DNA from: Planctomycetota bacterium
Lineage (GTDB): Bacteria; Planctomycetota; Phycisphaerae; Tepidisphaerales; Tepidisphaeraceae
DNA length: 48,060 nt
Assembly: GCA_023417885.1 (NCBI GenBank)
Contig: JAEZED010000197.1
Location: 1 to 48,060, forward strand
Direction of reading: 5' to 3'
The notes under the pieces are model-generated. The model saw only the letters and a list, made by a program, of their open reading frames with translations, ran no database searches and was not told the DNA's origin. The number at the start of each line of letters is the position of its first letter. Position 1 is the first letter of the stretch. The position numbers and the translations under genes are program-made. This document shows positions 17,897 through 26,640 of this stretch, piece after piece.

Positions 17897-17921
17897 GGCC
17901 GGAGCGCGATCCGCTCCGGCC
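17897..17921 (-). terminator. Terminator downstream of secA (bidirectional hairpin)
   Basis: GGCCGGAGCG and CGCTCCGGCC form a perfect 10-bp stem with a 5-nt loop. On the minus strand it is followed by CTTCTTCTG, on the plus strand by TCTTGATT. It lies 96 bp after the secA stop. Confidence 0.65.
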
Positions 17922-18016
17922 TCTTGATTGGGCGACGTCGCCCCGCGGCACCGCCCGCCCTCGCGGTCGGGCGTCGTCGTCGACCGTTCCGGGGCGACGG
18001 GCCGTCGTGCGGGGGA

Positions 18017-21000
18017 CTACTTCTTGCGCTTGCCCCGGGTGTTGCGATCCTTGGGGGGCGTGCGGCGGCCTTCGCCCTTGGGCTTGGGGCGGGCGCGGGA
18101 GGAGGTGGCGGAGGAAGCGGCACCGGCCTGGGCGGCGGCGTGCTTGTCCGCGGCTTCGCCCATGCCCGAGCGCGGAACCGCGGCCCCACCACCCCCACCA
18201 CCACCACTGCCGGCCCCCCCGCTCCTTGCCGCGGCGGGCTGGGGGGTGGTGGTGGTGGCGTCGCCGTAGGCCATGGCGTTGTCGTCGACCTCGGCGTGCT
18301 GGGCGACGGTTTCGGTGTAGGCGCTGCGGGCCTGGGGCGCGGCGCCGGCGACCTTGACGCGGAAGATGAGATCGGTGACGCGGTCGCGCACGCTCTCCAT
18401 CATCTGCCGGAAGTAGCGGTATCCCTCGCGCTTGTAGGCGATGCGCGGATCGCGCTCGGCGAAGCCCTGGAGGCCGATGCCGCCCTTCAGGATGTCCATG
18501 GCGTAGAGGTGATCCTTCCACGCCTGGTCGAAGATGTTGATGAGGACGAACTGCTCGAGGTCGGTCAGCTCCTTGCGGATGACGTAGCGGGCGCGCCGGA
18601 GCAGGACGTCGCGCTGATCGACGCGGCCGGAGGCGTCGCGATCGCGCTCGGGCGTGCCCTTGGGGCTGGTGGCGAGGCGCGCGGGGTCGAGCTCCGCGGG
18701 CGCGACGGGGAGGCGGAAGCGGCGCGTGAAGCCGGCGGCGAGGGCGGCGGGATCGGTCCCTCCGCCGGCGAGGATGGCATCGACCTCCTTCTCGAGGCGG
18801 CCATTGGCGAGGAACTGGGTCTGCTGCTCGATGAGGCGTGGGCGCAGGTCGGCGACGGGCGTCTTCTGGATCTCCTCCAGCGACAGCTCGAGCTGGTACT
18901 TGATGCGCGCCCAGTCGCGGAGGTAGGCGGCGGCGTTGGCGTCGGCGATGTGGTCCTGCCCGCCGGAGACGAGGGTGAGGACCTGGTCGACGGGGAACTC
19001 GATCTCGCGGCGCTTGTAGGCGTCGCGGGCCTGCTTGCGGATGATCTCGATGATGTCCGCGGGCGGGAGGGAGAGATGGCGCTCGCGGTCCTGGAGGAGC
19101 TGCGCGGGCTCGAGGCCGATCTCGAACTTCTCGTTCGTCCAGCGGCAGAGCTCGGAGAGGGGGAAGACGGGCTCGAGGAACGGATTGATGGCGGTGGTGT
19201 CGGTCTTGTCGATGCGCTCGAAGGCGGCCTCGACGAGGCGATCCTCCAGCTGGTCGGCGGAGGACTCGCGGATCTGCTTCTCGCTGAGCTCGACGCCCCA
19301 GCGGCTGAGCGCCCAGGACTTGATGGACTTGGTGTCCCAGCCGGCGGGGTCGTGACGGTCCTCGCCCATGAACTCGCCGAGCGTGGAGTGGATGGTGTCG
19401 CCGACCTCCCCCTTGGCCTTCTGCTTGATGAGGTCGTCGACGTCGTGGAACTTCCTGAGGCCGGCGAAGTCCTCGGGCTCGATGTGGATGTCGAAGGTAT
19501 TGCGGGCCCAGTCGGCGAGGACGGAGGAGCGGTGGTCGTTGGTGACGTAGCGATCGACGGCATCCTCGATGGCGACGCCGATCATGTCCCAGATGACGCG
19601 GTCGATGTCGCGTCCCTCCAGGACCTGCTGGCGGAGGCCGTAGAACTGGAGCCGCTGGACGTCCATGACCTCGTCGTACTCCAGGAGATTCTTGCGGGCC
19701 AGGAAGTTGCGCTCCTCGACCTTCTTCTGGGCGCCGGCGATGCGCTTGGTGACGAGGCGCGAGTCGATGGCCTCGCCGTACTCGACGCCGGCCTTTCGCA
19801 GGATGTTGACGGCCCACTCGGGCATGAACATCTTCATGAGCGGATCGCCGAGGGAGACATAGAACCGGCTGGAGCCGGCGTCCCCCTGCCGCCCGGAACG
19901 GCCGCGGAGCTGGTCGTCGATGCGGCGCGCGGTGTGCCGCTCGGTGCCGATGACGTGGAGCCCGCCGACGACTTCCTTGCCGGTGCCGAGCTGGTAGACG
20001 TGCTGACGGGCGTCGTCGGCGCCGATCTCCAGCGTCCTGCCGCTGCCGCGCTGCTTGATGGTGAAGGTCCTGCCGTCGCTGGTCGTGACGTCGAAGAAGG
20101 TCTCGGCGGCGGGCTTGATGTCGGTGCCGCGGCCGGCCATGTTGGTGGCGATGGTGACGTTGCCGACGACCTCGCCGAACTTGTTGGTGTGCTGCTGGCC
20201 GGCCTTCTCGACGATGTGGGCCTCGCGCTCGTGCTGCTTGGCGTTGAGGACTTCGTGCTCGATGCCGTGCTTGCGCGTCAGGAGCTGGCTGAGGAACTCG
20301 CTCTTCTCGACGCTGGTGGTTCCGACGAGGACGGGGCGGCCGGCGTCGGAGTGGGCCTTGATGTCGTCGAGGATGGCCTCCCACTTCTCCGGCTCGGTGC
20401 GGTAGACGAGGTCGTTGCGGTCCTCGCGGATGACGGGGCGGTGGGTGGGGATGCTGACAACGTCGAGGCGATAGATCTTGTCGAACTCCTCGGCCTCGGT
20501 CTGGGCGGTGCCGGTCATGCCGGCCAGGGCCTTGTAGAGCTTGAAGAAGTTCTGGAGCGTGATGGTGGCGAGGGTCTGCGTCTCCTTCTTGATCGGGACC
20601 TTTTCCTTGGCCTCGATGGCCTGGTGGAGCCCGTCGGACCACTGGCGGCCGACCATCTTGCGCCCGGTGTACTCGTCGACGATGACGACGGACATCTCTT
20701 GCGTGCGCGGATCGGGCTCGACGACGTAGTCCTTGTCGCGCTCGTAGACGACGTGGGCGCGCATGGCCTGCTCCATGAGATGGGGCCAGTCCATGTTGTC
20801 GCCGACGTAGAAGCTGCCGACGCCCGCCTTCTCCTGGGCGGCGGCGATGCCCTCGTGCGTGAGGTGCACGCTCTTCTTGTCCGGCTCGACCTCGTAGTAC
20901 TGGACGGTGCGAAGCTGCCTGGCCTCCGCCTCGCCGAGGCGTTTGGCGGCTTCGTCCATGCGCTTCTGGGCGCGGTCCTTGTCCTCCTTGCTGGAGGCCT

Positions 21001-22027
21001 TGTCCAGTTCACCCTCGGCCGCCTTGATGGAGCGCTTCGCGGCGTCGATCTCGTCCTGCGCCTGCTGCCAGGGGCGGGAGAGGTCGATGATGTGGCGCGC
21101 GACCTCGTCGGCCTCGCGGTACTTGGGCGCGCCCTGGTTGGCCTCGCCGCTGATGATGAGGGGCGTGCGGGCCTCGTCGATCAGGATGGAGTCGACCTCG
21201 TCGATGATGGCGAAATCGAGGGGGCCCTGCACCTGGAGCTCGACGCGCTCCTTCATGTTGTCCCGCAGGTAGTCGAAGCCGAACTCGCTGTTGGTGCCGT
21301 AGGTGATGTCACAGCCATACGCCTCCTTGCGCGCCTGGCCGCCGGGCGGGAGCATCGACTGGAGGAAACCGACGCTGATGCCGAGGTTCTGGAAGGCCGG
21401 GCGCACCCAGAGCGCGTCGCGGCGCACGAGGTAGTCGTTCACCGTGACGACATGCGTGTGCTGGCCCATCAGGGAGCGGAGGAAGGCAGCCAGCGGCGCG
21501 ACGAAGGTCTTGCCCTCGCCGGTCTTCATCTCGGCGATCTTGCCCTCGTAGAGGACGATGCCGCCGATGATCTGGACGTCGAAGCAGCGCGCCCGGAAAG
21601 GCGGGCGGCTGTCGGGGTAGAGGGCGCGTACCGCGTCGTAGAGGGGGTGGGGGATCTCGACCTGCTGGTAGCCGACGCCGGTCTCGATCATGCGTCGCTG
21701 GACGCTGTCGTACAGCTCGAGCATGGCGTCGTCGAGCCGGTCCGGGTCGAAGTGCTGCTCGGGGTTGAAAATCTCCCGGATGCCGATGTGGCGATCCATG
21801 CTCTCGCGGATGATGGCCACGGCTTCGGCGAGGACATCGTCGATCTGAAGCTGCCCGGTGCTGATCTGCCGGCGAAGCTCCTGCGTGCGCTCGCGCAGTT
21901 CGTCGTCGGTGCGGGCGCGGGCCTGCGGCTCCTGGGCGTTGATCTGCTCGACGATGCGGCGGTATCGCTTCAGCAGGCGGTCATTCCGGCTGCCGAAGAT
22001 GCGGGTCATGATGGCGCCAACGGGCAT
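18017..22027 (-). CDS. secA: Preprotein translocase ATPase SecA (enlarged)
   Basis: A 1336-aa motor of the Sec pathway; E. coli SecA has 901 aa. Core motifs are intact: EMKTGEGKT Walker A (~167-174), YLVRRDALW, IIDEVDSILIDEARTPLIIS, VGTTSVEKSE, NMAGRGTDIK and LRGRSGRQGD. Extra length comes from four places. About 65 residues sit before Walker A (after SMDRHIG). A charged coiled-coil insert follows ISGEANQGAP. About 40 residues separate GRGTDIK from GGLHVIGTERH. A long helical-scaffold insert precedes DQAWKDHLYAMD. The C-terminus has a Gly-rich stretch and a basic tail (GKRKK) and lacks the Cys-rich SEC-C zinc motif. ATG 22027 has AGGAG 6 nt upstream; an in-frame ATG 14 codons earlier is less likely. 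Confidence 0.97.
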   Translation of the reverse strand: MPVGAIMTRIFGSRNDRLLKRYRRIVEQINAQEPQARARTDDELRERTQELRRQISTGQLQIDDVLAEAVAIIRESMDRHIGIREIFNPEQHFDPDRLDDAMLELYDSVQRRMIETGVGYQQVEIPHPLYDAVRALYPDSRPPFRARCFDVQIIGGIVLYEGKIAEMKTGEGKTFVAPLAAFLRSLMGQHTHVVTVNDYLVRRDALWVRPAFQNLGISVGFLQSMLPPGGQARKEAYGCDITYGTNSEFGFDYLRDNMKERVELQVQGPLDFAIIDEVDSILIDEARTPLIISGEANQGAPKYREADEVARHIIDLSRPWQQAQDEIDAAKRSIKAAEGELDKASSKEDKDRAQKRMDEAAKRLGEAEARQLRTVQYYEVEPDKKSVHLTHEGIAAAQEKAGVGSFYVGDNMDWPHLMEQAMRAHVVYERDKDYVVEPDPRTQEMSVVIVDEYTGRKMVGRQWSDGLHQAIEAKEKVPIKKETQTLATITLQNFFKLYKALAGMTGTAQTEAEEFDKIYRLDVVSIPTHRPVIREDRNDLVYRTEPEKWEAILDDIKAHSDAGRPVLVGTTSVEKSEFLSQLLTRKHGIEHEVLNAKQHEREAHIVEKAGQQHTNKFGEVVGNVTIATNMAGRGTDIKPAAETFFDVTTSDGRTFTIKQRGSGRTLEIGADDARQHVYQLGTGKEVVGGLHVIGTERHTARRIDDQLRGRSGRQGDAGSSRFYVSLGDPLMKMFMPEWAVNILRKAGVEYGEAIDSRLVTKRIAGAQKKVEERNFLARKNLLEYDEVMDVQRLQFYGLRQQVLEGRDIDRVIWDMIGVAIEDAVDRYVTNDHRSSVLADWARNTFDIHIEPEDFAGLRKFHDVDDLIKQKAKGEVGDTIHSTLGEFMGEDRHDPAGWDTKSIKSWALSRWGVELSEKQIRESSADQLEDRLVEAAFERIDKTDTTAINPFLEPVFPLSELCRWTNEKFEIGLEPAQLLQDRERHLSLPPADIIEIIRKQARDAYKRREIEFPVDQVLTLVSGGQDHIADANAAAYLRDWARIKYQLELSLEEIQKTPVADLRPRLIEQQTQFLANGRLEKEVDAILAGGGTDPAALAAGFTRRFRLPVAPAELDPARLATSPKGTPERDRDASGRVDQRDVLLRRARYVIRKELTDLEQFVLINIFDQAWKDHLYAMDILKGGIGLQGFAERDPRIAYKREGYRYFRQMMESVRDRVTDLIFRVKVAGAAPQARSAYTETVAQHAEVDDNAMAYGDATTTTPQPAAARSGGAGSGGGGGGGAAVPRSGMGEAADKHAAAQAGAASSATSSRARPKPKGEGRRTPPKDRNTRGKRKK

Positions 22028-22134
22028 GGCGTGCTCCTGGTGTTCTGAATCGGAGGGGTCTGCGGGCAAGGGCGATCCGCCGGCCCCTGAATCGGGCGCG
22101 GCGACCAGCGCTTCCGCGGACGGAAAAGCGGCCT

Positions 22135-22157
22135 CACAGGCGGATCGTCCGCCTGTG
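22135..22157. repeat. Perfect extragenic hairpin (10-bp stem)
   Basis: CACAGGCGGA and TCCGCCTGTG around a 3-nt TCG loop, in the gap between the starts/stops of secA and the small secreted protein. No U-run follows; best seen as a REP-like element or a weak bidirectional terminator for the minus-strand gene ending at 22184. Confidence 0.5.
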
Positions 22158-22183
22158 GTACGGCAAGGGTGGAAACCGACGAT

Positions 22184-22516
22184 TCAAACCAGGAGCGCCG
22201 GAGGGGGCAGCCGGAACCGGCTGGGCGGGAAAATCTTGTGCACAACCGGGCTCTGCGGCGTGACGCTGGCGCGGCGGGCGCCGAAGACGACCCGCATCCG
22301 ATGGGCGCGCGTCACCGCCGCCGGGCGGATGTAGCGCCGGCTTTCGCGACGCTGACGGACAGTCTGCTCGACGTTGCGGGCCTGCCCGTAACGCTCCCCG
22401 GCGACCTCGGCGGCGACCTTCTGGAGATCAACCGTGGCGGCAACCGCCTGCCGCTCCGCGCAACACACCGTCAGCACGACGGCGGCGAGCAGGAGGTGGC
22501 GGGGGAGCGTTTTCAT
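22184..22516 (-). CDS. Small predicted secreted protein, unrecognised
   Basis: A 110-aa frame starting MKTLPRHLLLAAVVLTVCC, a convincing signal peptide (basic n-region, hydrophobic core, likely cleavage after QAVA). The mature part is Arg/Val-rich (KVAAEVAGERYGQARNVEQT, then several basic residues) and matches no family I know. No Shine-Dalgarno sequence is clear, and upstream in-frame starts exist. It lies 157 bp upstream of secA on the same strand and divergent from the membrane protein at 22640. It could be a spurious frame; the signal peptide is the main support. Confidence 0.5.
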   Translation of the reverse strand: MKTLPRHLLLAAVVLTVCCAERQAVAATVDLQKVAAEVAGERYGQARNVEQTVRQRRESRRYIRPAAVTRAHRMRVVFGARRASVTPQSPVVHKIFPPSRFRLPPPALLV

Positions 22517-22639
22517 CAGGAATCGGATGGATCGGCACAAGAGCGGGCCGCGCGACAGTATTCGGGCGCCACCGGGGAGCGTCAAGGAAAGCCGGCCCCG
22601 CCGCTCCGCCCGGCGGAGCTTGCCGCTATTCTTACGTGA

Positions 22640-24025
22640 ATGAGCCGTGGCTGGTTTATTCCGATGCTGACGCTGCTGGCGGCCGCCCTGCCGGCTCCGG
22701 CGAAGGCCGACACGATCGTCGAAGCCTCGATCGGCTGGGGCGACCGGTTCCGGCCCGACCGCTGGAGCCCCGCGATGGTCCGGGCCCAGGCGGACATCCC
22801 CACCGCCGCCATCCTGGAGTGGTACATCCCCCGCCCCGGTCGGGAGGCGATGCTGATCCGGCAGTCCGTGACGCTCAACCCCCAGAGCGGCACCTTCCTC
22901 GCCTACCTTCCCCTAGGACCCGATCCGGCGGCGGTGCATCTGACCGTGTCCGATGCCCGAACGGGCCGGACGATCGCCTACTGGCCGACGGAGCCCCGCT
23001 CGCCGATCGCTCTCGCCGACGCCCAGGTGCGCGCGCCGGTATTCGTCGGCGTCTCGGGCGACGGGCCGGCGCTGCGCTTCCTCGACTCGGATGAGGTGGC
23101 GGTGGCATTCCTGGAGACCGAGTCGCTCCCGCGGGCGCCGATCGGCTACGAGGGGCTCGACGTCCTGGCGCTCAACCAGCCGCAGATCGCCACGATGAAC
23201 CGGGCGCAGCAGCATGCCATCGCTGCCTGGGTGCGCGGCGGGGGACGCCTGCTTATCTGGCTTGACACGCAGTCGGTGCCGGACGACGCCCCCCTCACCG
23301 CCCTGCTGCCGGCCAGGGTAGATGGATTCGGCACCGTCGAGATCGGCGGCGAGGCGGTGCAGTATGCCCGGCTCGCGGGCGTTCCCGAGACGCAGTTGCT
23401 GACCCGGACGCCGCAGGGGCTCGGCGAGGTGATGTTCCTGCACGTGTCACCTGAAGCGGCAGCCGCCGCCGGGGTGCAGATCATCGACGCGGCGCCGCGC
23501 CCGCGGACGGTCGCGGCGCCCATCGCGCCACAACCGGCCATCTCCGCGGCCGAGGCGGCATCACGACCGGGGCGTGCCGGGTTCGGCCCGTTGCTCGCTG
23601 TCGCGCTCCTGATCGGCCCGGTGGACTGGCTGGTTCTGCGCCGGACGCGCCGCCGCATGCGCTGGTGGGCCACCGCGCCGGGCTGGATCCTACTGATCGG
23701 CGTCCTTACCTGGTACCTGCCGACAGCGACACCCCAGAACAACTGGGCCGCGACCACGCAGGAGACTGTCGGCGAGCATGTCGCCTCCGCCCGCGCCACG
23801 GTCGCCACGACCGGTGACGCGCTCAGGGAATCGACCAGCATGCCCGAAGTCGCGGCCATGCACGAGATCGGCCGGCCGTACTGGCGCACGCTCGGCTTCA
23901 ATCGGACCGGGGGCCCCATTCGCGACGTCGTGTTCCGCCAGAGCGACCACGGTATGGCCGCCGGCGACGGCGACTCCCGGCCGCCGGCCTTCGTTGCCGA
24001 GGGGATCGTTTACGATGATGACTGA
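22640..24025 (+). CDS. Exported/membrane protein, unrecognised
   Basis: A 461-aa protein with an N-terminal signal peptide (ends PAPAKA) and a beta-rich first domain (residues ~25-125, from TIVEASIGWGDRFRPDRWSP). A Rossmann-like middle follows, with IGYEGLDVLALNQPQIATMN and HAIAAWVRGGGRLLIWLD. These resemble the glutamine-amidotransferase-like (DUF4350/BatA-neighbour) domains of large membrane proteins. Two C-terminal membrane segments follow: FGPLLAVALLIGPVDWLVL, then WILLIGVLTWYLP. No catalytic Cys is apparent. TATTCT ends 7 nt before the ATG and there is no Shine-Dalgarno sequence, suggesting a leaderless mRNA. Function unknown. Confidence 0.8.
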   Translation: MSRGWFIPMLTLLAAALPAPAKADTIVEASIGWGDRFRPDRWSPAMVRAQADIPTAAILEWYIPRPGREAMLIRQSVTLNPQSGTFLAYLPLGPDPAAVHLTVSDARTGRTIAYWPTEPRSPIALADAQVRAPVFVGVSGDGPALRFLDSDEVAVAFLETESLPRAPIGYEGLDVLALNQPQIATMNRAQQHAIAAWVRGGGRLLIWLDTQSVPDDAPLTALLPARVDGFGTVEIGGEAVQYARLAGVPETQLLTRTPQGLGEVMFLHVSPEAAAAAGVQIIDAAPRPRTVAAPIAPQPAISAAEAASRPGRAGFGPLLAVALLIGPVDWLVLRRTRRRMRWWATAPGWILLIGVLTWYLPTATPQNNWAATTQETVGEHVASARATVATTGDALRESTSMPEVAAMHEIGRPYWRTLGFNRTGGPIRDVVFRQSDHGMAAGDGDSRPPAFVAEGIVYDDD

Positions 24026-24033
24026 AACCAATA

Positions 24034-24063
24034 CGCGGCTCGACGGTTGAACCGTCGGCCGCG
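24034..24063. terminator. Strong bidirectional hairpin between convergent genes
   Basis: CGCGGC-T-CGACGGT, loop TGA, ACCGTCG-GCCGCG: 13 pairs with one bulge, 8 bp after the stop at 24025 and 76 bp before the convergent stop at 24140. Neither side has a strong U-run, so termination efficiency is uncertain. Confidence 0.55.
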
Positions 24064-24139
24064 CATGGACCGCCGTCACGTGCATCTCTCCATCTCTCCT
24101 GACGGCGGCGTCTCCACTCCGGAAGACGGTGGGTGTGAC

Positions 24140-24661
24140 TCACTGACCACCAAAGAGCTCCGCCTGCTGGCTGGCCATGACATCCGATTGGGCTGAGCCG
24201 ACATTGTCCACGCCGCGACCCTCGAGGCGGCGGAGATCGCCGAGGCGCGAAGCGGCGGCGGTTCGTTGCGCGCCGGCTCCCGCGACGACCATCTGCTCCG
24301 TCACGACCACGCCGCCCGCGGCGAGGTAGGCCTGGACCGCCTGCACCATCGCATCCACCTCGGCGTCCGGTCCGCGGAAATCGACATGGACAACCAGCGA
24401 CTCCAGCCCACCGGCTGCGAGCATGCGGTCGAGTTTGTCGCGCCCCAGGCCGTTGAGACGCCCATCTTCGAAGTGATGACGGTTGAGCGACGCGTCTGCG
24501 GCGGCGCCCCGGGCGTGCTGCGCGTCGAGGATCGCCCGCGTGCGCGATTGCCGGGCGTCGAAATCGTAAGACTGCTTGTCGTAGTCCGTGCTGGCGCATC
24601 CTGCCATAGCGAGCAGGATCGGGGGGACGAGCAGCATTCGGAGTGTGATCAGTTGCGTCAT
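24140..24661 (-). CDS. Tad-locus lipoprotein, unrecognised (possible CpaD-like role)
   Basis: A 173-aa protein whose start MTQLITLRMLLVPPILLAMAGC has a clear lipobox (LAMAGC), so it is a lipoprotein. The mature part has NRHHFEDGRLNGLGRDKLDRML, then VVHVDFRGPDAEVDAMVQAV, then AYLAAGGVV. The order of a His-rich strand, two helices and beta strands recalls CpaD/OmpA-like peptidoglycan-binding folds, but similarity is too weak to name it. It is the last gene of the Tad operon, 73 bp after tadC, and may assist the secretin in the outer membrane. The ATG at 24661 is chosen for the signal peptide; in-frame ATGs at 24703 and 24757 are less fitting. Confidence 0.75.
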   Translation of the reverse strand: MTQLITLRMLLVPPILLAMAGCASTDYDKQSYDFDARQSRTRAILDAQHARGAAADASLNRHHFEDGRLNGLGRDKLDRMLAAGGLESLVVHVDFRGPDAEVDAMVQAVQAYLAAGGVVVTEQMVVAGAGAQRTAAASRLGDLRRLEGRGVDNVGSAQSDVMASQQAELFGGQ

Positions 24662-24734
24662 GGCGGCCCCGGGGTTCGGGTTCGTAAGGGTCTCTTCGGA
24701 CATCGCAGCGGGTGACTTTGCTTCCGGCGCCGTT

Positions 24735-25667
24735 TCATTCGCCGCCGAAGAAGCCATTGACGACGAAGTTGATGATCATCGGGCCCGCCAGCACGAGGAA
24801 AGACGCCGGGAAGATGAACAGCACCAGCGGAAACGAGAGCTTCACGCTGGCCTTGGCGGCCTGCTCCTCGGCCTTGTGCTGGCGTTGCCTGCGGATCGCC
24901 TCCGCCTGAATCCGCAGCGCCTCGGCGATGCTCGTGCCGAAGCGGTCGGTCTGGATGAGCATGGCGGTCACGCCCTGGAGGGGGGCGAAGCCGGAGCGCG
25001 TGCCGAGGTTCTTCAGCGCCGTCGCGCGCGGGAGTCCGATGCGCGTCTCCATGTTGCAGATAGAGAGCTCCCGCGCCAGCGCCGGGTGGGCCAGGTGCAG
25101 CTCCTCGCTCACCCGCTGCATGGCGGCGTCCATCGTCAGCCCCGCCTCCACGCAGACGACCATGAGGTCCAGCCCGTCCGGCAGGCCCCGCTCCAGGAGA
25201 CGGTGATTCTTCCGGATGCGCGACGCGAGCCACAGGCGCGGCATCAGGTAGCCGCTGAGCCCGCCCATCGGCACGGTGACGAGCCAGTCGGTCTGGAGGA
25301 GCAGCGCAGCTGCATACCCGGTCAGGGCGCCCAGCACGAGCAGCAGCACCCGCGCGAAGACCACCAGCCGGAGCGCGCCGGGTGCGTAGATGCCGGCCCT
25401 GAGTAGGGCGCTGCGCAGGTGCTGCTTGCGCTGGCCGTCCTCGTCGAGAAAGGGGCTAGCGAGGCGCTCGCCGAGCCGCGTCAGCGCTCCCACGATCTGG
25501 TCGCGGGCGCGCGGGCGCTCGGGACGGATTCCCAGCTCATTGCGCAGCCGTGAGCGCAGACGGCGCTCGTCGCCCCCCGCCGCCAGGGCGCCGAGTGTGC
25601 CCCAGACCGCCGCACCGACGGCGGCGCTGGTCGCGAGTGTGAACATGGCCAGGAGCGTCACTTCCAT
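24735..25667 (-). CDS. tadC: Tad pilus inner-membrane platform protein TadC
   Basis: A 310-aa type II secretion F-domain protein. Membrane segments lie at about residues 4-30, 103-143 and 280-305. Between them is the conserved GspF motif LPDGLDLMVVCVEAGLTMDAAMQRV, followed by GFAPLQGVTAMLIQTDRFGTSIAEALRIQAEAIR, which is diagnostic of TadB/TadC. TadC pairs with TadB to form the platform driven by the CpaF ATPase. The start is 2 bp after the tadB stop, so translation is probably coupled. Confidence 0.93.
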   Translation of the reverse strand: MEVTLLAMFTLATSAAVGAAVWGTLGALAAGGDERRLRSRLRNELGIRPERPRARDQIVGALTRLGERLASPFLDEDGQRKQHLRSALLRAGIYAPGALRLVVFARVLLLVLGALTGYAAALLLQTDWLVTVPMGGLSGYLMPRLWLASRIRKNHRLLERGLPDGLDLMVVCVEAGLTMDAAMQRVSEELHLAHPALARELSICNMETRIGLPRATALKNLGTRSGFAPLQGVTAMLIQTDRFGTSIAEALRIQAEAIRRQRQHKAEEQAAKASVKLSFPLVLFIFPASFLVLAGPMIINFVVNGFFGGE

Positions 25668-25669
25668 GA

Positions 25670-26635
25670 TCAGAACTTCACCGTCGTGATGCGCCGGATG
25701 ATCTGGAGGCCGATCGCCGACAGAACGATCGACCCGCCGAGGAAGTAGTTGCCGAGTTCGGTCGTCACCAGCAGGCCGGCATACTGCGGGTTCATGAAGT
25801 AGATGAGCAGGAACATCACCATCGGGAAGGCGGCGAGGATGAGCCCGGTGAACCGTCCTTCAGCCGTCTTGGCCCTGATGTTCTGCTGAAGCTGGATGCG
25901 CTGCCGCAGCATGCCGGTGATGTTGTCCAGCACCTGCGAAAGATCGCCGCCCGTCTGCCGCTGCACGAGCACGGCGGTGACGAAGAAGGCGAAGTCGGTG
26001 GACTCGATGCGCTCTGCCATGGCGCGGAGGGCCTCCTCGGCGCTGCATCCGAGGCTGATCTGGTCGTAGCAGCGCCCGAACTCCTCGCTGAGGGGTGCGG
26101 GCAGCTCCGTGCCCATCATCTGGAGGCCGACCGGCAGGCTGTGGCCGGCCCGGAGCGAGCGGTTCAGGAAATCGAGCCCGTCGGGAAGCTGCTCGGCGAT
26201 CAGCTTCTGCCGGCGCATGCGTGTGCGGGCGACGACCAGGAGCGGTGCGTAAAGGCCGATCACGCCGGAAATCCCCGCCACGATCAGGCTGCCCGAGGCC
26301 GAGAACCCGGCGAGAAAGGCGACCACGCCCAGCGCGGCCGTGAGATAGAGAAACTTCTCCAGGCGCAGGTCGGGCATCGCCTGCTTCAGCGTCGCGCGCA
26401 GCTCTCGGAAGAAGTGAAAGCGCCCCAGCACCTCCCCGAGGGCGCCGGTCTGGTGGGGAACGAGCAGCAGGCGCCCCTGTTCCTGCGGGCCGGCGCCCGA
26501 AGCGCCGCTCTGGAGCAGGCGCTGCTTGATGCGACGGCCGTCGTGGTCGTGAAGGCCGATCACGATCAGGCTCACGCCCCACGCCGCCAGCGCGGCGCTC
26601 AGGAAGAGCAGGAGGATGAAGGCGGGCGATTCCAT
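25670..26635 (-). CDS. tadB: Tad pilus inner-membrane platform protein TadB
   Basis: A 321-aa F-domain protein. The N-terminal helix FILLLFLSAALAAWGVSLIVI and a double helix around residues 95-140 precede EQLPDGLDFLNRSLRAGHSL. TDFAFFVTAVLVQRQTGGDL and LSQVLDNITGMLRQR follow, then two C-terminal helices. This is the TadB arrangement. ATG 26635 begins 5 bp after the CpaF stop; the longer upstream frame lies inside cpaF and is rejected. Confidence 0.93.
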   Translation of the reverse strand: MESPAFILLLFLSAALAAWGVSLIVIGLHDHDGRRIKQRLLQSGASGAGPQEQGRLLLVPHQTGALGEVLGRFHFFRELRATLKQAMPDLRLEKFLYLTAALGVVAFLAGFSASGSLIVAGISGVIGLYAPLLVVARTRMRRQKLIAEQLPDGLDFLNRSLRAGHSLPVGLQMMGTELPAPLSEEFGRCYDQISLGCSAEEALRAMAERIESTDFAFFVTAVLVQRQTGGDLSQVLDNITGMLRQRIQLQQNIRAKTAEGRFTGLILAAFPMVMFLLIYFMNPQYAGLLVTTELGNYFLGGSIVLSAIGLQIIRRITTVKF

Positions 26636-26640
26636 GCCGG

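Noticed and set aside
17849..22048. A 1399-aa open frame on the plus strand opposite secA
   Set aside because: It is a codon shadow of secA: Leu/Val/Asp/Glu/Gly-rich nonsense typical of the antisense of GC-rich genes, with no domain, and secA is certain.
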